Both the position numbers and the translations under genes were made by a program. From Nocardioides ginsengisegetis (GTDB taxonomy: Bacteria > Actinomycetota > Actinomycetes > Propionibacteriales > Nocardioidaceae), in assembly GCF_014138045.1 (NCBI RefSeq), contig NZ_JACGXA010000001.1, forward strand, positions 1,597,001 through 1,661,000: 64,000 nt of DNA, read 5' to 3'. Shown here in pieces: positions 49,130 through 57,297 of the stretch; position 1 is the stretch's first letter, and every line of letters begins with the position of its first letter. The notes beneath the pieces were generated by a model. It saw nothing but the letters and a program-made list of their open reading frames with translations. It did not search any database and had not been told where the DNA came from.

Positions 49130-49617
49130 ATGGCCTTACTGCGGTCGGTACGTATTTCGAGGACTACTCAGTAGGTCGACAATTCCGACACGCGCGTGGC
49201 AAGACGGTCAGCGAGCTCGAGAACGTCCTGATCACCAACCTGGTGGTGAACACTGCATCGGCCCATTTTGATGAGCACGCTATGAAGACGCACCCAGTCG
49301 GAGAACGCGTCGTGTTCGGGGGAGTGACAGCGTCCATCGTGATCGGCCTCGCGAGTCAGGACGTGTCCGAGAACTGCATCCAAGAGATTGGCCTGACCGG
49401 GATGCGGTTGCAGTCTCCAGTCGTTCACGGAGACACGCTCTACGCCTACACCGAGATAACTGATGTCGACGCGGACAGGTCGGATTCCGGTGTCGTGCGT
49501 TGCCACCACTGGGGTGTCAACCAGCATGGCGAGGCCGTCTTCGAGGCCGATCGAAGTCTTCGGGTCCGTCGACGGAATCCGCTCATTGACCATACGGAAG
49601 AGGCTCCAGATGCCTGA
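49126..49617 (+). CDS. MaoC-family hydratase
   Basis: This 163-residue hot-dog protein has LITNLVVNTASAHFDEHAMKTHPVGERVVFGG, which keeps the His and Asp of the catalytic loop (AHFD), and VVHGDTLYAYTEITDVDADRSD. It resembles MaoC proteins of the mesaconyl/itaconyl-CoA hydratase group. It is placed between the acyl-CoA dehydrogenase and the CitE-like lyase, with 4-bp and 8-bp overlaps. It probably hydrates the enoyl-CoA product, perhaps as a heteromer with the MaoC-like protein at 47451. Confidence 0.82.
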   Translation: MNGLTAVGTYFEDYSVGRQFRHARGKTVSELENVLITNLVVNTASAHFDEHAMKTHPVGERVVFGGVTASIVIGLASQDVSENCIQEIGLTGMRLQSPVVHGDTLYAYTEITDVDADRSDSGVVRCHHWGVNQHGEAVFEADRSLRVRRRNPLIDHTEEAPDA

Positions 49618-50599
49618 ATCGATCACCCGGCTCCGACGATCCTGTTTGGCAGTGCCCGGCTCAAGCGACAAGATGATCGCCAAGGCGTCTGGCTTGGACG
49701 TGGATCAGATCTTCCTCGACCTCGAGGATTCCGTCGCGCCGATCGCCAAGGCAGAGGCTCGCGAACGGGTTGTCGCGGCTCTTGTTGAGCGTGAGTGGAA
49801 GGCGCCGACCAAAGTCGTCCGAGTCAACGATGTCAGGACTGAATGGGCCTACCAGGACGTCGTAGGAGTCGTCGAGGGCGCCGGCTCCCAGCTGGACTGC
49901 ATCATGCTCCCCAAGGTCGAATCCGCTGCCCAGGTGGCGTGGCTCGATCTTCTCCTCACCCAGATCGAGAAGGCGCAGAGCCTCGAGATCGGCCGTATCG
50001 GCATCGAAGCTCAGATCGAGAACGCAAAGGGCCTCATCAACGTCGATGAGATTGCGGCCGCGTCGCCGCGGGTCGAGACCATTGTTTTCGGGCCGGCGGA
50101 CTTCATGGCCAGCCTCAACATGCGCAGTCTGGTCGTCGGTGCGCAGCCCGAGGGGTACGAGGCCGACGCGTATCACTACATCCTGATGCGAATCCTTATG
50201 GCTGCCCGAGCCCACGGCAAGCAGGCGATCGATGGCCCATTCGGCCGTATCAAGGACGTCGATGGCTATCGCGAGACCGCAATACGTTCGGCCGCCTTGG
50301 GTTTCGATGGAAAGTGGGTGCTGCACCCGGCCCAGATCGATGTGGCGAACGAGGTGTACTCGCCGCGACAATCGGACTACGACCGCGCGGAGTACATCCT
50401 CGACGCGTACGATTATTTCACGTCCGCTGCAGGAGGTGCCCGTGGTGCGGTCATGTTGGGGGACGAAATGATCGATGAGGCTTCGAGGAAGATGGCCCTC
50501 CCGGTCGCTCTCAAAGGCAGGGTCGCGAAGCTCCGTCGCACCACCTACTTCACTCCCGAGGGTCAGGCCGAGGCGCATGCCGCGACCTTGAGTCGCTGA
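49610..50599 (+). CDS. CitE/HpcH-family acyl-CoA lyase (malyl/citramalyl-CoA lyase-like)
   Basis: The protein has 329 residues from the ATG at 49610, overlapping the MaoC stop by 8 bp. The TIM-barrel lyase has RRSCLAVPGSSDKM, IFLDLEDSVAPIAKAEAR (metal-site region), CIMLPKVESA, GIEAQIENAKGLINVDEI and IVFGPADFMASLNM. DGKWVLHPAQIDVANEVY completes it. Such enzymes split 3-hydroxyacyl-CoAs of the malyl-CoA kind, for example citramalyl-CoA to pyruvate and acetyl-CoA or beta-methylmalyl-CoA to glyoxylate and propionyl-CoA. Which substrate applies is not shown. Confidence 0.87.
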   Translation: MPESITRLRRSCLAVPGSSDKMIAKASGLDVDQIFLDLEDSVAPIAKAEARERVVAALVEREWKAPTKVVRVNDVRTEWAYQDVVGVVEGAGSQLDCIMLPKVESAAQVAWLDLLLTQIEKAQSLEIGRIGIEAQIENAKGLINVDEIAAASPRVETIVFGPADFMASLNMRSLVVGAQPEGYEADAYHYILMRILMAARAHGKQAIDGPFGRIKDVDGYRETAIRSAALGFDGKWVLHPAQIDVANEVYSPRQSDYDRAEYILDAYDYFTSAAGGARGAVMLGDEMIDEASRKMALPVALKGRVAKLRRTTYFTPEGQAEAHAATLSR

Positions 50600-50600
50600 G

Positions 50601-51767
50601 ATGAAGAGTCTTCGGGAGCGCGAGGGGCGGCACACGTCACGGCCACTCGAGGGGCTCCGTGTCATCGACTTCACGCAGATGCTGGCCGGTCCGTACTGCT
50701 CCATGTTGTTCGCCGATCTCGGTGCCGACGTCGTCAAGGTTGAGCCGCCTACAGGCGACATCATCAGGACTGCAGGTCCGTTCCACGCCGGGCATGAGGA
50801 CACCGAACTCGGTGGCTACTTCATGAGCGTGAACCGGAACAAGCGGGGATTCGTGGTGGATCTCAAGACGCCTGACGGAATTGCTGCGGTCATGGATCTG
50901 GTCGGAACCGCAGACATCGTCTTGGAGAACTTCCGGTCAGGTGTGATGGACCGGTTCGGGCTGTCCTACGAACGGATGCGCGGGCGCAACCCACAGCTCG
51001 TTTATGGAGCAGTGCGCGGCTTCGGCGATCCGCGGTTCGGCGAAACACCATACGACGACTGGCCGGCTTTCGACATCGTCGCCCAGGCGATGGGTGGCGT
51101 TCAGTGGATGACTGGGGAGGCCGACGGCCCCCCGCAGAAGGTTGGCGTCGGGATCGGGGACATTCTGCCCGGAGCGCACCTCGCGATAGGCGTCCTTGCG
51201 GCGGTGGTACGCGCGCGCGAGTCGGGTGTCGGCGAGTTCGTCGAAGTTTCGATGTTGGACTCGGTTCTGAGCATGACCGAGCGCATCGTGCATCAGTACT
51301 CGTACGCGGGAGAGGTCCCGATACGACAAGGGAATACCCACCCGTACTTCGAGCCGTTCGGCGCCTACGAGACGTCGGATGGGTGGATCGCCCTCGCAGC
51401 TACCACCGAGAAGTTCTGGGCGGAACTGACCCTAGCCATCGGGCGGGCCGACCTGAGCGCCGCTTATCCGTCGAACTCCGCGCGTACCGAGAACGCCGCG
51501 ACAGTGCGTGCAGCGATCTCCGCCTGGGCGGGCACGGTTACGACAGCCGAAGCGTTGAAGCTGCTCGGGGGGAGAGTGCCGATCGGACGGGTCAACAGCG
51601 CCGCAGACATCTTCCAGGACCCCTACTTCAAGGCACGCGGGATGTTGGTCGAACTGATCGATCCGGGTTCCGGCCTCTCGGCGGTGGTCGCCGGCTGTCC
51701 GGTCAAGTTCCTCGAGTCGCCAGACGCCACCTATTTCGCAGCCCCCCAGCTGGGCGGGAACGACTAA
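50601..51767 (+). CDS. Class III CoA-transferase (CaiB/BaiF family)
   Basis: This 388-residue protein has VIDFTQMLAGPYCSMLFADLGADVVKVEPP, FMSVNRNKRGFVVDLKT and NFRSGVMDRFGLSYE. PAFDIVAQAMGGVQWMTG has the catalytic Asp (near 158) that forms the acyl anhydride. It would activate a carboxylic acid by transferring CoA, supplying the acyl-CoA dehydrogenase in the same operon. The stop codon lies inside a 14-bp hairpin that ends the operon. Confidence 0.9.
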   Translation: MKSLREREGRHTSRPLEGLRVIDFTQMLAGPYCSMLFADLGADVVKVEPPTGDIIRTAGPFHAGHEDTELGGYFMSVNRNKRGFVVDLKTPDGIAAVMDLVGTADIVLENFRSGVMDRFGLSYERMRGRNPQLVYGAVRGFGDPRFGETPYDDWPAFDIVAQAMGGVQWMTGEADGPPQKVGVGIGDILPGAHLAIGVLAAVVRARESGVGEFVEVSMLDSVLSMTERIVHQYSYAGEVPIRQGNTHPYFEPFGAYETSDGWIALAATTEKFWAELTLAIGRADLSAAYPSNSARTENAATVRAAISAWAGTVTTAEALKLLGGRVPIGRVNSAADIFQDPYFKARGMLVELIDPGSGLSAVVAGCPVKFLESPDATYFAAPQLGGND

Positions 51768-51797
51768 GCCCTCGGCCATTGACGGCCGAGGGCTTAG
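51764..51797. terminator. Bidirectional hairpin between converging operons
   Basis: CTAAGCCCTCGGCC (51764-51777) and GGCCGAGGGCTTAG (51784-51797) form a perfect 14-bp stem with a 6-base loop. It overlaps the stop of the CoA-transferase gene and ends 8 bp before the end of the asparaginase-like gene on the other strand, so it can serve both transcripts. Confidence 0.85.
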
Positions 51798-51805
51798 AGA
51801 GACGT

Positions 51806-52792
51806 TCACAGACCGGCAAGGACCTCGTTGAACCTGTGTGCGTTGCCGTCGTACGCCAACAGCATGCGCAGCAAAATCCTCGCTTTTGGCCCGTCCAGGT
51901 GCCCTGCCGAAATCAGCCCACGAGCAGCCAGATCGATGTCGCCACCAACCGTGCCGTAGGTCTTTCGGAGTACTTGTCCGGCTCCAGTGCGCGACGAAAT
52001 GACTACAGGCACGTGTTGCGCGAGAGCGCAGATCCGGTCGGCCACTGCCGCCGGAAGGTGGCCGCCTCCGAGGCCCTGTACGACGAGCCCCTGGTACCCG
52101 AGAGCTTCGAGGTGGTCGACGTAGCCGAGATCATCATCCAGCGAGGCCGACACCACCGCGACCGGCGGGAAAGTGGCTGTGCTTGTGACAGGGAATGGCA
52201 CTGGCCGACTGGTCGGGCGCAGCTTGATGTGGACCTCGCCCTCAAGGATCCAGCCGAGGACCCCAAGTGACGGGGACTGAAAGGCCGACAGACTCGACGT
52301 ATGGGCCTTTCGCACGTAGCGGGCAGCCTGGATCGTGTCGTCGAGCACGACGGTGACGCCCATACCGACTGCTCCTGAGCTCGCAGCAACGAGAACGGCA
52401 GCTGAGAGATTCGCGGCCCCGTCGGCGCTGGGCATATCGGGGTGGCGCATCGCTGCAGTGAAGGCAACCGGGATGTCCGCCGTGATCAGCAGGTCGACCG
52501 CGAACGCCATCTCCTCGAGCGTGTCAGTGCCTTGAAGCACGACGACGCCATCGAAGCCGGACCCCGCCCGCTCGTCGATTGCCCGAGCAAGGAGGACGGC
52601 GTCATCCAAGGTCATCTCCTTGGATGCCACCGTGCGCACAGTCGTGCAGTCGAACTCTGCGATCGACTGCAAGCCGGGGATCGTCTCAACAAGCTGAGAA
52701 GCCGACAACCGGGGTGCGGCGGCACCGCCGGCGTCCCGCGTCGAGGTGATCGTTCCACCGGTCGACAGGATCGCGATGCGCGCCCGACTCAT
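51806..52792 (-). CDS. L-asparaginase-like amidohydrolase with altered catalytic lysine
   Basis: This 328-residue protein has both threonine sites of the family: ILSTGGTITS (Thr14 region) and VVLQGTDTLEEMA (Thr89-Asp90). It also has MPSADGAANLSAAVLVAAS and VVLDDTIQAARYVRKAHTSSLSAFQSP. By hand alignment, the triad lysine of E. coli AnsB (Lys162, in AADK) is Ser here, so classical asparagine hydrolysis is uncertain. It is coupled by a 4-bp overlap to the hydantoinase gene upstream, so the two probably act on one amide substrate in sequence. Confidence 0.82.
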   Translation of the reverse strand: MSRARIAILSTGGTITSTRDAGGAAAPRLSASQLVETIPGLQSIAEFDCTTVRTVASKEMTLDDAVLLARAIDERAGSGFDGVVVLQGTDTLEEMAFAVDLLITADIPVAFTAAMRHPDMPSADGAANLSAAVLVAASSGAVGMGVTVVLDDTIQAARYVRKAHTSSLSAFQSPSLGVLGWILEGEVHIKLRPTSRPVPFPVTSTATFPPVAVVSASLDDDLGYVDHLEALGYQGLVVQGLGGGHLPAAVADRICALAQHVPVVISSRTGAGQVLRKTYGTVGGDIDLAARGLISAGHLDGPKARILLRMLLAYDGNAHRFNEVLAGL

Positions 52793-54201
52793 CGCAGGGC
52801 GTCGTCAGCGAGGTGTCGCCCTTGCGCCGTAGCGACGATCTCGCCGTCCTCCATCACCAGTTCTCCGCCGAGGAAGGTCATCACTGGGGCACCCTTCACC
52901 GTGCGGCCTTCCCACAGCGAGTAGTCCGAAAGACCTCGGTACCGATCGACCCCGAGCCTCATCTCGCGGTCGGGGTCGATGACGACCAGGTCGGCGTCCG
53001 ATCCGACAGCGATCGCACCCTTCTGCGGGTACAGGCCGTAGCGCTTCGCCGCGTTGGCCGATGTCACGGCGGCAAGCTGCTGCAAGGAGATCCGACCAGC
53101 GTTGATGCCTTCGTTCCACATGAGCGGCAAAGTGTCCGCGAACTGGATGTTGACACCGACACGGCAGTCCCAGAAATCGATGCCTTCCTTGTAGCGCGAG
53201 GAGTACGTGAGGCTGTCCGTTCCCACCACGGTGATGTCGCCCTCCTGGATGCCGGTCCAGAGCCGCTCCTTGTCCTCGTGGTGACGGAGGGGAGGCTGGA
53301 TCTTGGCCTTTCCGCCCATGCCGCACGCGTCCATCTCTGCGGCCGTCGAGTTCAAGAACAGGGCGAGCGTTTCACCTTCGACCTGGATGCCCTTGGCCTT
53401 CATGTCCCGCACGGTGTCGACCGACATTGCGGTGCTGATGTGTACCGGGTAGATCGGAACGCGGTTGCTGTTCGCGACTAGGCCGAAGCTGAAGATCTGC
53501 AGGCTCTCGGCGAAGTCAGGGCTGCTCTCGGCCCAGGCGACGAGGCTGTTGGCGTTCGCCGAGTCCTGTCGAAGTCGGTCGACCAGGACACCGCGCACGT
53601 AGGGGTCCTCGGCGTGGATCGCAGCGAACGCCGGCTTTCCGGTCGCGGCGATGGCCTCGGTGGCACGGAAGAACAGGTCGGGCGTGATCCCGCTCGGGTC
53701 GATGCCAAAGCCTTCAGCCTGCTCGCCGATGTAGCCGGTGAAGAATTTGAAGGACACGCCACCCTTGTCGATGATCTGCGGAATTTCGGCGATCTGCTCA
53801 GCCGAGTTCACGACCGTTGTGAACTTGTAGTTGACGTGCGACTTGCCGTCGGCCACGCGAACAGCGCGGTCGAAGAACTGCACCAGTGGATCGCGACCGA
53901 TCATCGTGGTGGTCGCGATCGTCGTCACTCCTCCGATCAGACAGTCGACGCTGTTGTTCTTGAAGTCCTCCGCCATCGTGTCGTCGCCGATGTCGTCGCC
54001 GAAGCCGAAGTGGACATGCGGGTCCATGAGTCCCGGAAGTATGGTCTTGCCGCCGAGGTCGATGTCACGGGTCCCGGGGGGTACTTCACCGCTGGGTGCG
54101 ATGCCGACGATGCGCCCACCTTCGATCGCTACCGCGTGTTCCTCCAATGTCACATCCGGCGTGACGACGGTGGCGTTTCTGAGGACGAGGTCGTGCGTCA
54201 T
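52789..54201 (-). CDS. Dihydropyrimidinase/hydantoinase-family cyclic amidohydrolase
   Basis: This 470-residue protein has all the binuclear-metal ligands of the family: PHVHF (His62, His64), the carboxylated lysine in GVSFKFFTGY (Lys152), IHAEDP (His196), PVHIST (His254) and VVGTDS (Asp329). The substrate region includes SLTYSSRYKEG and FDRAVRVADG. Such enzymes open cyclic amides: dihydropyrimidines, hydantoins or cyclic imides. It is the first gene of the minus-strand pair, divergent from the SDR operon. The ring it opens is not evident. The surrounding maleate-type enzymes suggest an imide or a reduced N-heterocycle. Confidence 0.9.
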   Translation of the reverse strand: MTHDLVLRNATVVTPDVTLEEHAVAIEGGRIVGIAPSGEVPPGTRDIDLGGKTILPGLMDPHVHFGFGDDIGDDTMAEDFKNNSVDCLIGGVTTIATTTMIGRDPLVQFFDRAVRVADGKSHVNYKFTTVVNSAEQIAEIPQIIDKGGVSFKFFTGYIGEQAEGFGIDPSGITPDLFFRATEAIAATGKPAFAAIHAEDPYVRGVLVDRLRQDSANANSLVAWAESSPDFAESLQIFSFGLVANSNRVPIYPVHISTAMSVDTVRDMKAKGIQVEGETLALFLNSTAAEMDACGMGGKAKIQPPLRHHEDKERLWTGIQEGDITVVGTDSLTYSSRYKEGIDFWDCRVGVNIQFADTLPLMWNEGINAGRISLQQLAAVTSANAAKRYGLYPQKGAIAVGSDADLVVIDPDREMRLGVDRYRGLSDYSLWEGRTVKGAPVMTFLGGELVMEDGEIVATAQGRHLADDALR

Positions 54202-54270
54202 GGCTCGGCTTCCTTTGACATCGAGGATGGGTGGCCGTCATCTGTGTGGTCACCCGTGAGATTCGACGCA

Positions 54271-54292
54271 ATCTAATAGATAGAGATCTAAT
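54271..54292. promoter_or_regulatory. Direct repeats in the divergent promoter region
   Basis: ATCTAAT occurs at 54271-54277 and again at 54286-54292, in an unusually AT-rich patch of the 183-bp gap between the hydantoinase (minus) and SDR (plus) starts. The 15-base repeat spacing suggests a regulator site or overlapping promoter elements shared by the two operons. Confidence 0.45.
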
Positions 54293-54384
54293 CGTCAATC
54301 CACTAACGTTAAGTTCTCATTGAATCGTGTTTCGCATTGCCGCCACGAAGGCGGCAGCCAGTCTGTTGGAGGAGGAGCGGCAAG

Positions 54385-55155
54385 ATGCCTGAACTGAAAG
54401 TAGCCCTTGGCGTCGAGGGTTTGAACGTCCTTGTGATCGGCGGCGCCCGGGGCATCGGCGAGGCGGTGGTTCGCCAGATGCATTCCCAGGGTGCCTCTGT
54501 CGTCGTGGCTGACATCGCTGCCGAGGCGGCCGCCTCCCTCGCGACAGAACTCAGCTCGTGGGGGGCTCCTGTGCGGCACCATCAAGTGGACGTCGCCTCT
54601 GAGGCCGGCGTCGAAGCGCTCGTCAAGACGGTTCGATCCGAGCTTGGGAGTGTGGATGTGCTCGTCCACGTTGCCGGGATCGGAAGCCCGAGCCCAGTCG
54701 TGGAGCTATCGCTCGAGCAGTGGCAACAGACCTTGGCAGTGAATCTCACCGGTCCGTTTCTCACCACTCGCGCCGTGATCCCGTCGATGGTCGCCCAAGG
54801 CTTCGGGCGGATCGTGCTCATCAGTTCGCAGCTTGCGTTCCTGGGATCGCCGGGTCTGTCGCATTACTGCGCGACCAAGGCTGGGTTGCATGGCTTCCTC
54901 AAGTCAGTCGCCAGGGAACTAGGTGACAGCGGCGTGACCATCAACGCCGTTGCCCCGGGGCCAACGGACACTCCCTTGTTCCGCGAACTTCCCGAAGAAG
55001 TTCGTGAGGCGATCAAAGCAACGGTGCCCCTGGGCCGGATCGGTGAGGTTGATGAAATCGCGCCGTCGGTTCTGCTTCTTGCTTCGCGATCCGGGGGCGC
55101 CTTCTACACGGGGGCGGTCCTCACCCCATGCGGCGGACATGCGATGCCTGCGTGA
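54385..55155 (+). CDS. SDR-family oxidoreductase
   Basis: The protein has 256 residues from the ATG at 54385, chosen for the GGAGGAGGAG ribosome site. The NAD(P) fold is VLVIGGARGIGEAVV with VVVADIAAEAA after strand 2. HVAGIGSP (NAG-like motif), LISSQLAFLG with the catalytic Ser, and the active site HYCATKAGLHGFLKS (YxxxK) follow. PGPTDTPLF is in the substrate loop. It resembles 3-oxoacyl-ACP reductase or alcohol dehydrogenase-type SDRs. It heads the plus-strand catabolic genes. The substrate is unknown. Confidence 0.87.
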   Translation: MPELKVALGVEGLNVLVIGGARGIGEAVVRQMHSQGASVVVADIAAEAAASLATELSSWGAPVRHHQVDVASEAGVEALVKTVRSELGSVDVLVHVAGIGSPSPVVELSLEQWQQTLAVNLTGPFLTTRAVIPSMVAQGFGRIVLISSQLAFLGSPGLSHYCATKAGLHGFLKSVARELGDSGVTINAVAPGPTDTPLFRELPEEVREAIKATVPLGRIGEVDEIAPSVLLLASRSGGAFYTGAVLTPCGGHAMPA

Positions 55156-55197
55156 TGCTGATTCACAACCCGGTCTTGTTAGTAGTGCGGCTCCTTC

Positions 55198-55260
55198 TGT
55201 TTCTCTTCGATGTACGCACGGTCCTACCGTCTCTTAGATCGAGGGCCCGCCGAAGCGGGC
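55198..55260 (+). promoter_or_regulatory. Leader of the LeuC-like operon: shared 12-mer and small hairpin
   Basis: TGTTTCTCTTCG at 55198-55209 also occurs exactly at 63196-63207, upstream of the ABC-transporter gene. Downstream of it, GCCCGC-CGAA-GCGGGC (55245-55260) is a perfect 6-bp stem with a tetraloop, 31 bp before the LeuC-like start. The first may be a promoter or regulator element and the second an mRNA leader structure. Confidence 0.4.
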
Positions 55261-55291
55261 AAGAGCAGACGGCCAGAATCGGAGTGAACGA

Positions 55292-56680
55292 GTGCCTGGA
55301 ACGATGTACGAGAAGATCCTCGATCGGCACCGGCTTCGAGGTGCAACGGACATCCCTGACCGCCTGTTCGTAGATCTCCATCTCGTGCACGACCTGAGCC
55401 CCCAAGCGTTCGACGGTCTGCGGCGAGAGGGACGCACTGTGAGGCGTCCAGATCTGACCCTTGCCACTGCTGACCACGGTGTCAGTACGGCGTCGCCAGC
55501 TCCCGAAGTGGGCCCGCGTTCCTTCGGTTCGCCCCAGCTCGACACACTCATGTCCAACTGCTCGCAGTTCGGGATCCCGGTGTACGGCCCCGGATCCAAC
55601 AAGCAGGGGATCGTTCATGTAATCGCGCCCGAACTGGGCCTCACGCAGCCGGGCATGGTCATCGCCTGCGGCGATAGCCACACCCCGAGTCACGGTGCCC
55701 TGGGCGCGCTTGGGTTCGGAATCGGAACGAGCGACGTAGAGCATGTGCTCGCGACGCAGACCCTCGTCCTGCCGACTTTGAAGACCATGCGCGTGACGTT
55801 GACCGGTTCGCTTCGCCCAGGCGTGACCGCCAAGGATCTTGCTCTCGGACTCGTGCGACTTTTCAATGCCGGCGACGCGCGCGGACATGTCATCGAGTTT
55901 CAAGGACCGGCTCTCGCTCGGCTATCTGTGGAGGATCGCCTCACACTGTGCAACCTGGCAGCCGAAATGGGCGCACGGTCCGCGCTTGTCGCCCCCGATG
56001 AGGTGACCATCGAGCACGTCCGCGGTCGCCGGCACGCACCCGCAGGAGCACGATGGGACGCCGCTGTTGAGGATTGGTCGAGGTTGTCGAGCGACCCTGA
56101 CGCAGTGTTCGATGCCGAAGTTGTCTTCGACGCGGACTTGTGTGAGCCGACCGCGACCTGGGGGACCACGCCGGCCATGTCCGCCGCACTCGACGCATTC
56201 GTGCCCAGGCCGGAAGAGACTGCCGACCCGACAGCGGCACGTCTCGCGCTGGAGTACATGGGCCTCATGGGTGGAGAGCCGATGGCGTCCATTCAGATTG
56301 ACGTCGTCTTCATCGGTTCCTGCGCGAACGGTCGCCTTGAAGACCTTCGTGCAGCGGCCGACGTTGTGCACGGCCGAATGGTGGCGCCGAACGTACGCGT
56401 GCTCGTAGTTCCGGGGTCCCGCTCGGTCAAGTTGGACGCCGAGGCCGAGGGCCTCGACCGGGTGTTCACGTCGGCTGGCATGGAATGGCGCGAACCGGGA
56501 TGCTCGATGTGCCTCGGTCTCAACGACGACACTCTGGGCCCGGGAATGCGGTGCGCCGCCACCAGTAATCGAAACTTCGAGGGCAGGCAGGGGCCCGGTG
56601 CGCGGACCCACCTTGTCTCGCCCGCGGTCGCGGCAGCTACCGCTGTCACCGGGCGCCTCACTGATCCGGCAACGCTGTGA
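55292..56680 (+). CDS. LeuC-like hydro-lyase large subunit (aconitase family)
   Basis: The protein has 462 residues from a GTG at 55292 (GGAG six bases upstream); an ATG four codons later is possible. Aconitase-superfamily features are VDLHLVHDLSPQAFDGL, ADHGVST, GSNKQGIVHVIAPELGL and CGDSHTPSHGALGALGFGIGTSDVEHVLATQTL. The Fe-S ligands are in FIGSCANGRLEDL and GCSMCLGLN (CxxC), and the substrate loop is SNRNFEGRQG. In this setting it is probably not leucine synthesis but hydration of a maleate, citraconate or alkylmaleate, as in maleate hydratase and dimethylmaleate hydratase, which are LeuCD-like. It overlaps the small-subunit gene by 1 bp. Confidence 0.9.
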   Translation: MPGTMYEKILDRHRLRGATDIPDRLFVDLHLVHDLSPQAFDGLRREGRTVRRPDLTLATADHGVSTASPAPEVGPRSFGSPQLDTLMSNCSQFGIPVYGPGSNKQGIVHVIAPELGLTQPGMVIACGDSHTPSHGALGALGFGIGTSDVEHVLATQTLVLPTLKTMRVTLTGSLRPGVTAKDLALGLVRLFNAGDARGHVIEFQGPALARLSVEDRLTLCNLAAEMGARSALVAPDEVTIEHVRGRRHAPAGARWDAAVEDWSRLSSDPDAVFDAEVVFDADLCEPTATWGTTPAMSAALDAFVPRPEETADPTAARLALEYMGLMGGEPMASIQIDVVFIGSCANGRLEDLRAAADVVHGRMVAPNVRVLVVPGSRSVKLDAEAEGLDRVFTSAGMEWREPGCSMCLGLNDDTLGPGMRCAATSNRNFEGRQGPGARTHLVSPAVAAATAVTGRLTDPATL

Positions 56681-57297
56681 TGAGGCAGACCATCGTGGGC
56701 CGGATGGTTCCGCTGTCCCGAGACTCTGTGGATACCGACACGATCATGCCGCAGGAGTTCCTCAAGGGGACGAGTGCGACGGGTTTCGGCGAATCGGTAT
56801 TCCACCATTGGCGCAGCAGCGGTCAGATCGCGCTGGACGATCCCCTTCGCGCTGGCGCGAAGGTTCTGGTGGCAGGTAAGTCCTTCGGCACCGGATCGTC
56901 GCGCGAACACGCGGTGTGGGGGATCAAGCAATGGGGGTTCGACGCCGTGGTTGCAGGCGAGTTCGGCGACATCTTCGCCAGCAACTGTGTCAACAACGGA
57001 GTTGCGCCAATTGCCGTGCCCGACGCGGCATGTCGGGCCCTGCGCGAGCTCTCTGAGACCGACCCATCAGCCGAGATCAGGATAGACCTCGTTCGAGGGC
57101 AACTGACCGCAGGAAGAGTTGCGGCCCACTTCGAACTCACGCCGATTGTCAGGCGCATGCTGATCGAAGGTCTTGACGAGATCGGGCTCACCACATCAAT
57201 GGAGGCGGCAATCATCACTCACGAGAATCTCCGGCCCGTATGGATGCCGTCAACGGTCGAGTCCAAGGATCCACAACAGATCACTGAGGTGAAGTGA
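56680..57297 (+). CDS. LeuD-like hydro-lyase small subunit
   Basis: The protein has 205 residues from the ATG at 56680 (TGATG); a GTG one codon earlier is possible. The swivelling-domain motifs are SRDSVDTDTIMPQEFLKGTSATGFGESVFHHW, KSFGTGSSREHAVWGIKQWGFDAVVAGEFGDIFASNCVNNGVAPI and the late helix VRRMLIEGLDEIGL. It forms the active site with the LeuC-like subunit. It overlaps the isochorismatase-family gene by 1 bp. Confidence 0.9.
   Translation: MRQTIVGRMVPLSRDSVDTDTIMPQEFLKGTSATGFGESVFHHWRSSGQIALDDPLRAGAKVLVAGKSFGTGSSREHAVWGIKQWGFDAVVAGEFGDIFASNCVNNGVAPIAVPDAACRALRELSETDPSAEIRIDLVRGQLTAGRVAAHFELTPIVRRMLIEGLDEIGLTTSMEAAIITHENLRPVWMPSTVESKDPQQITEVK

Noticed and set aside
52813..53481. Plus-strand frame across the hydantoinase gene
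   Set aside because: It is a shadow of a gene whose metal ligands are all in the minus-strand frame.
55292..57297. LeuC/LeuD as ordinary leucine biosynthesis
   Set aside because: Not excluded by motifs, but coupling with the isochorismatase and maleate isomerase-family genes makes a catabolic role more likely; kept as an alternative only.
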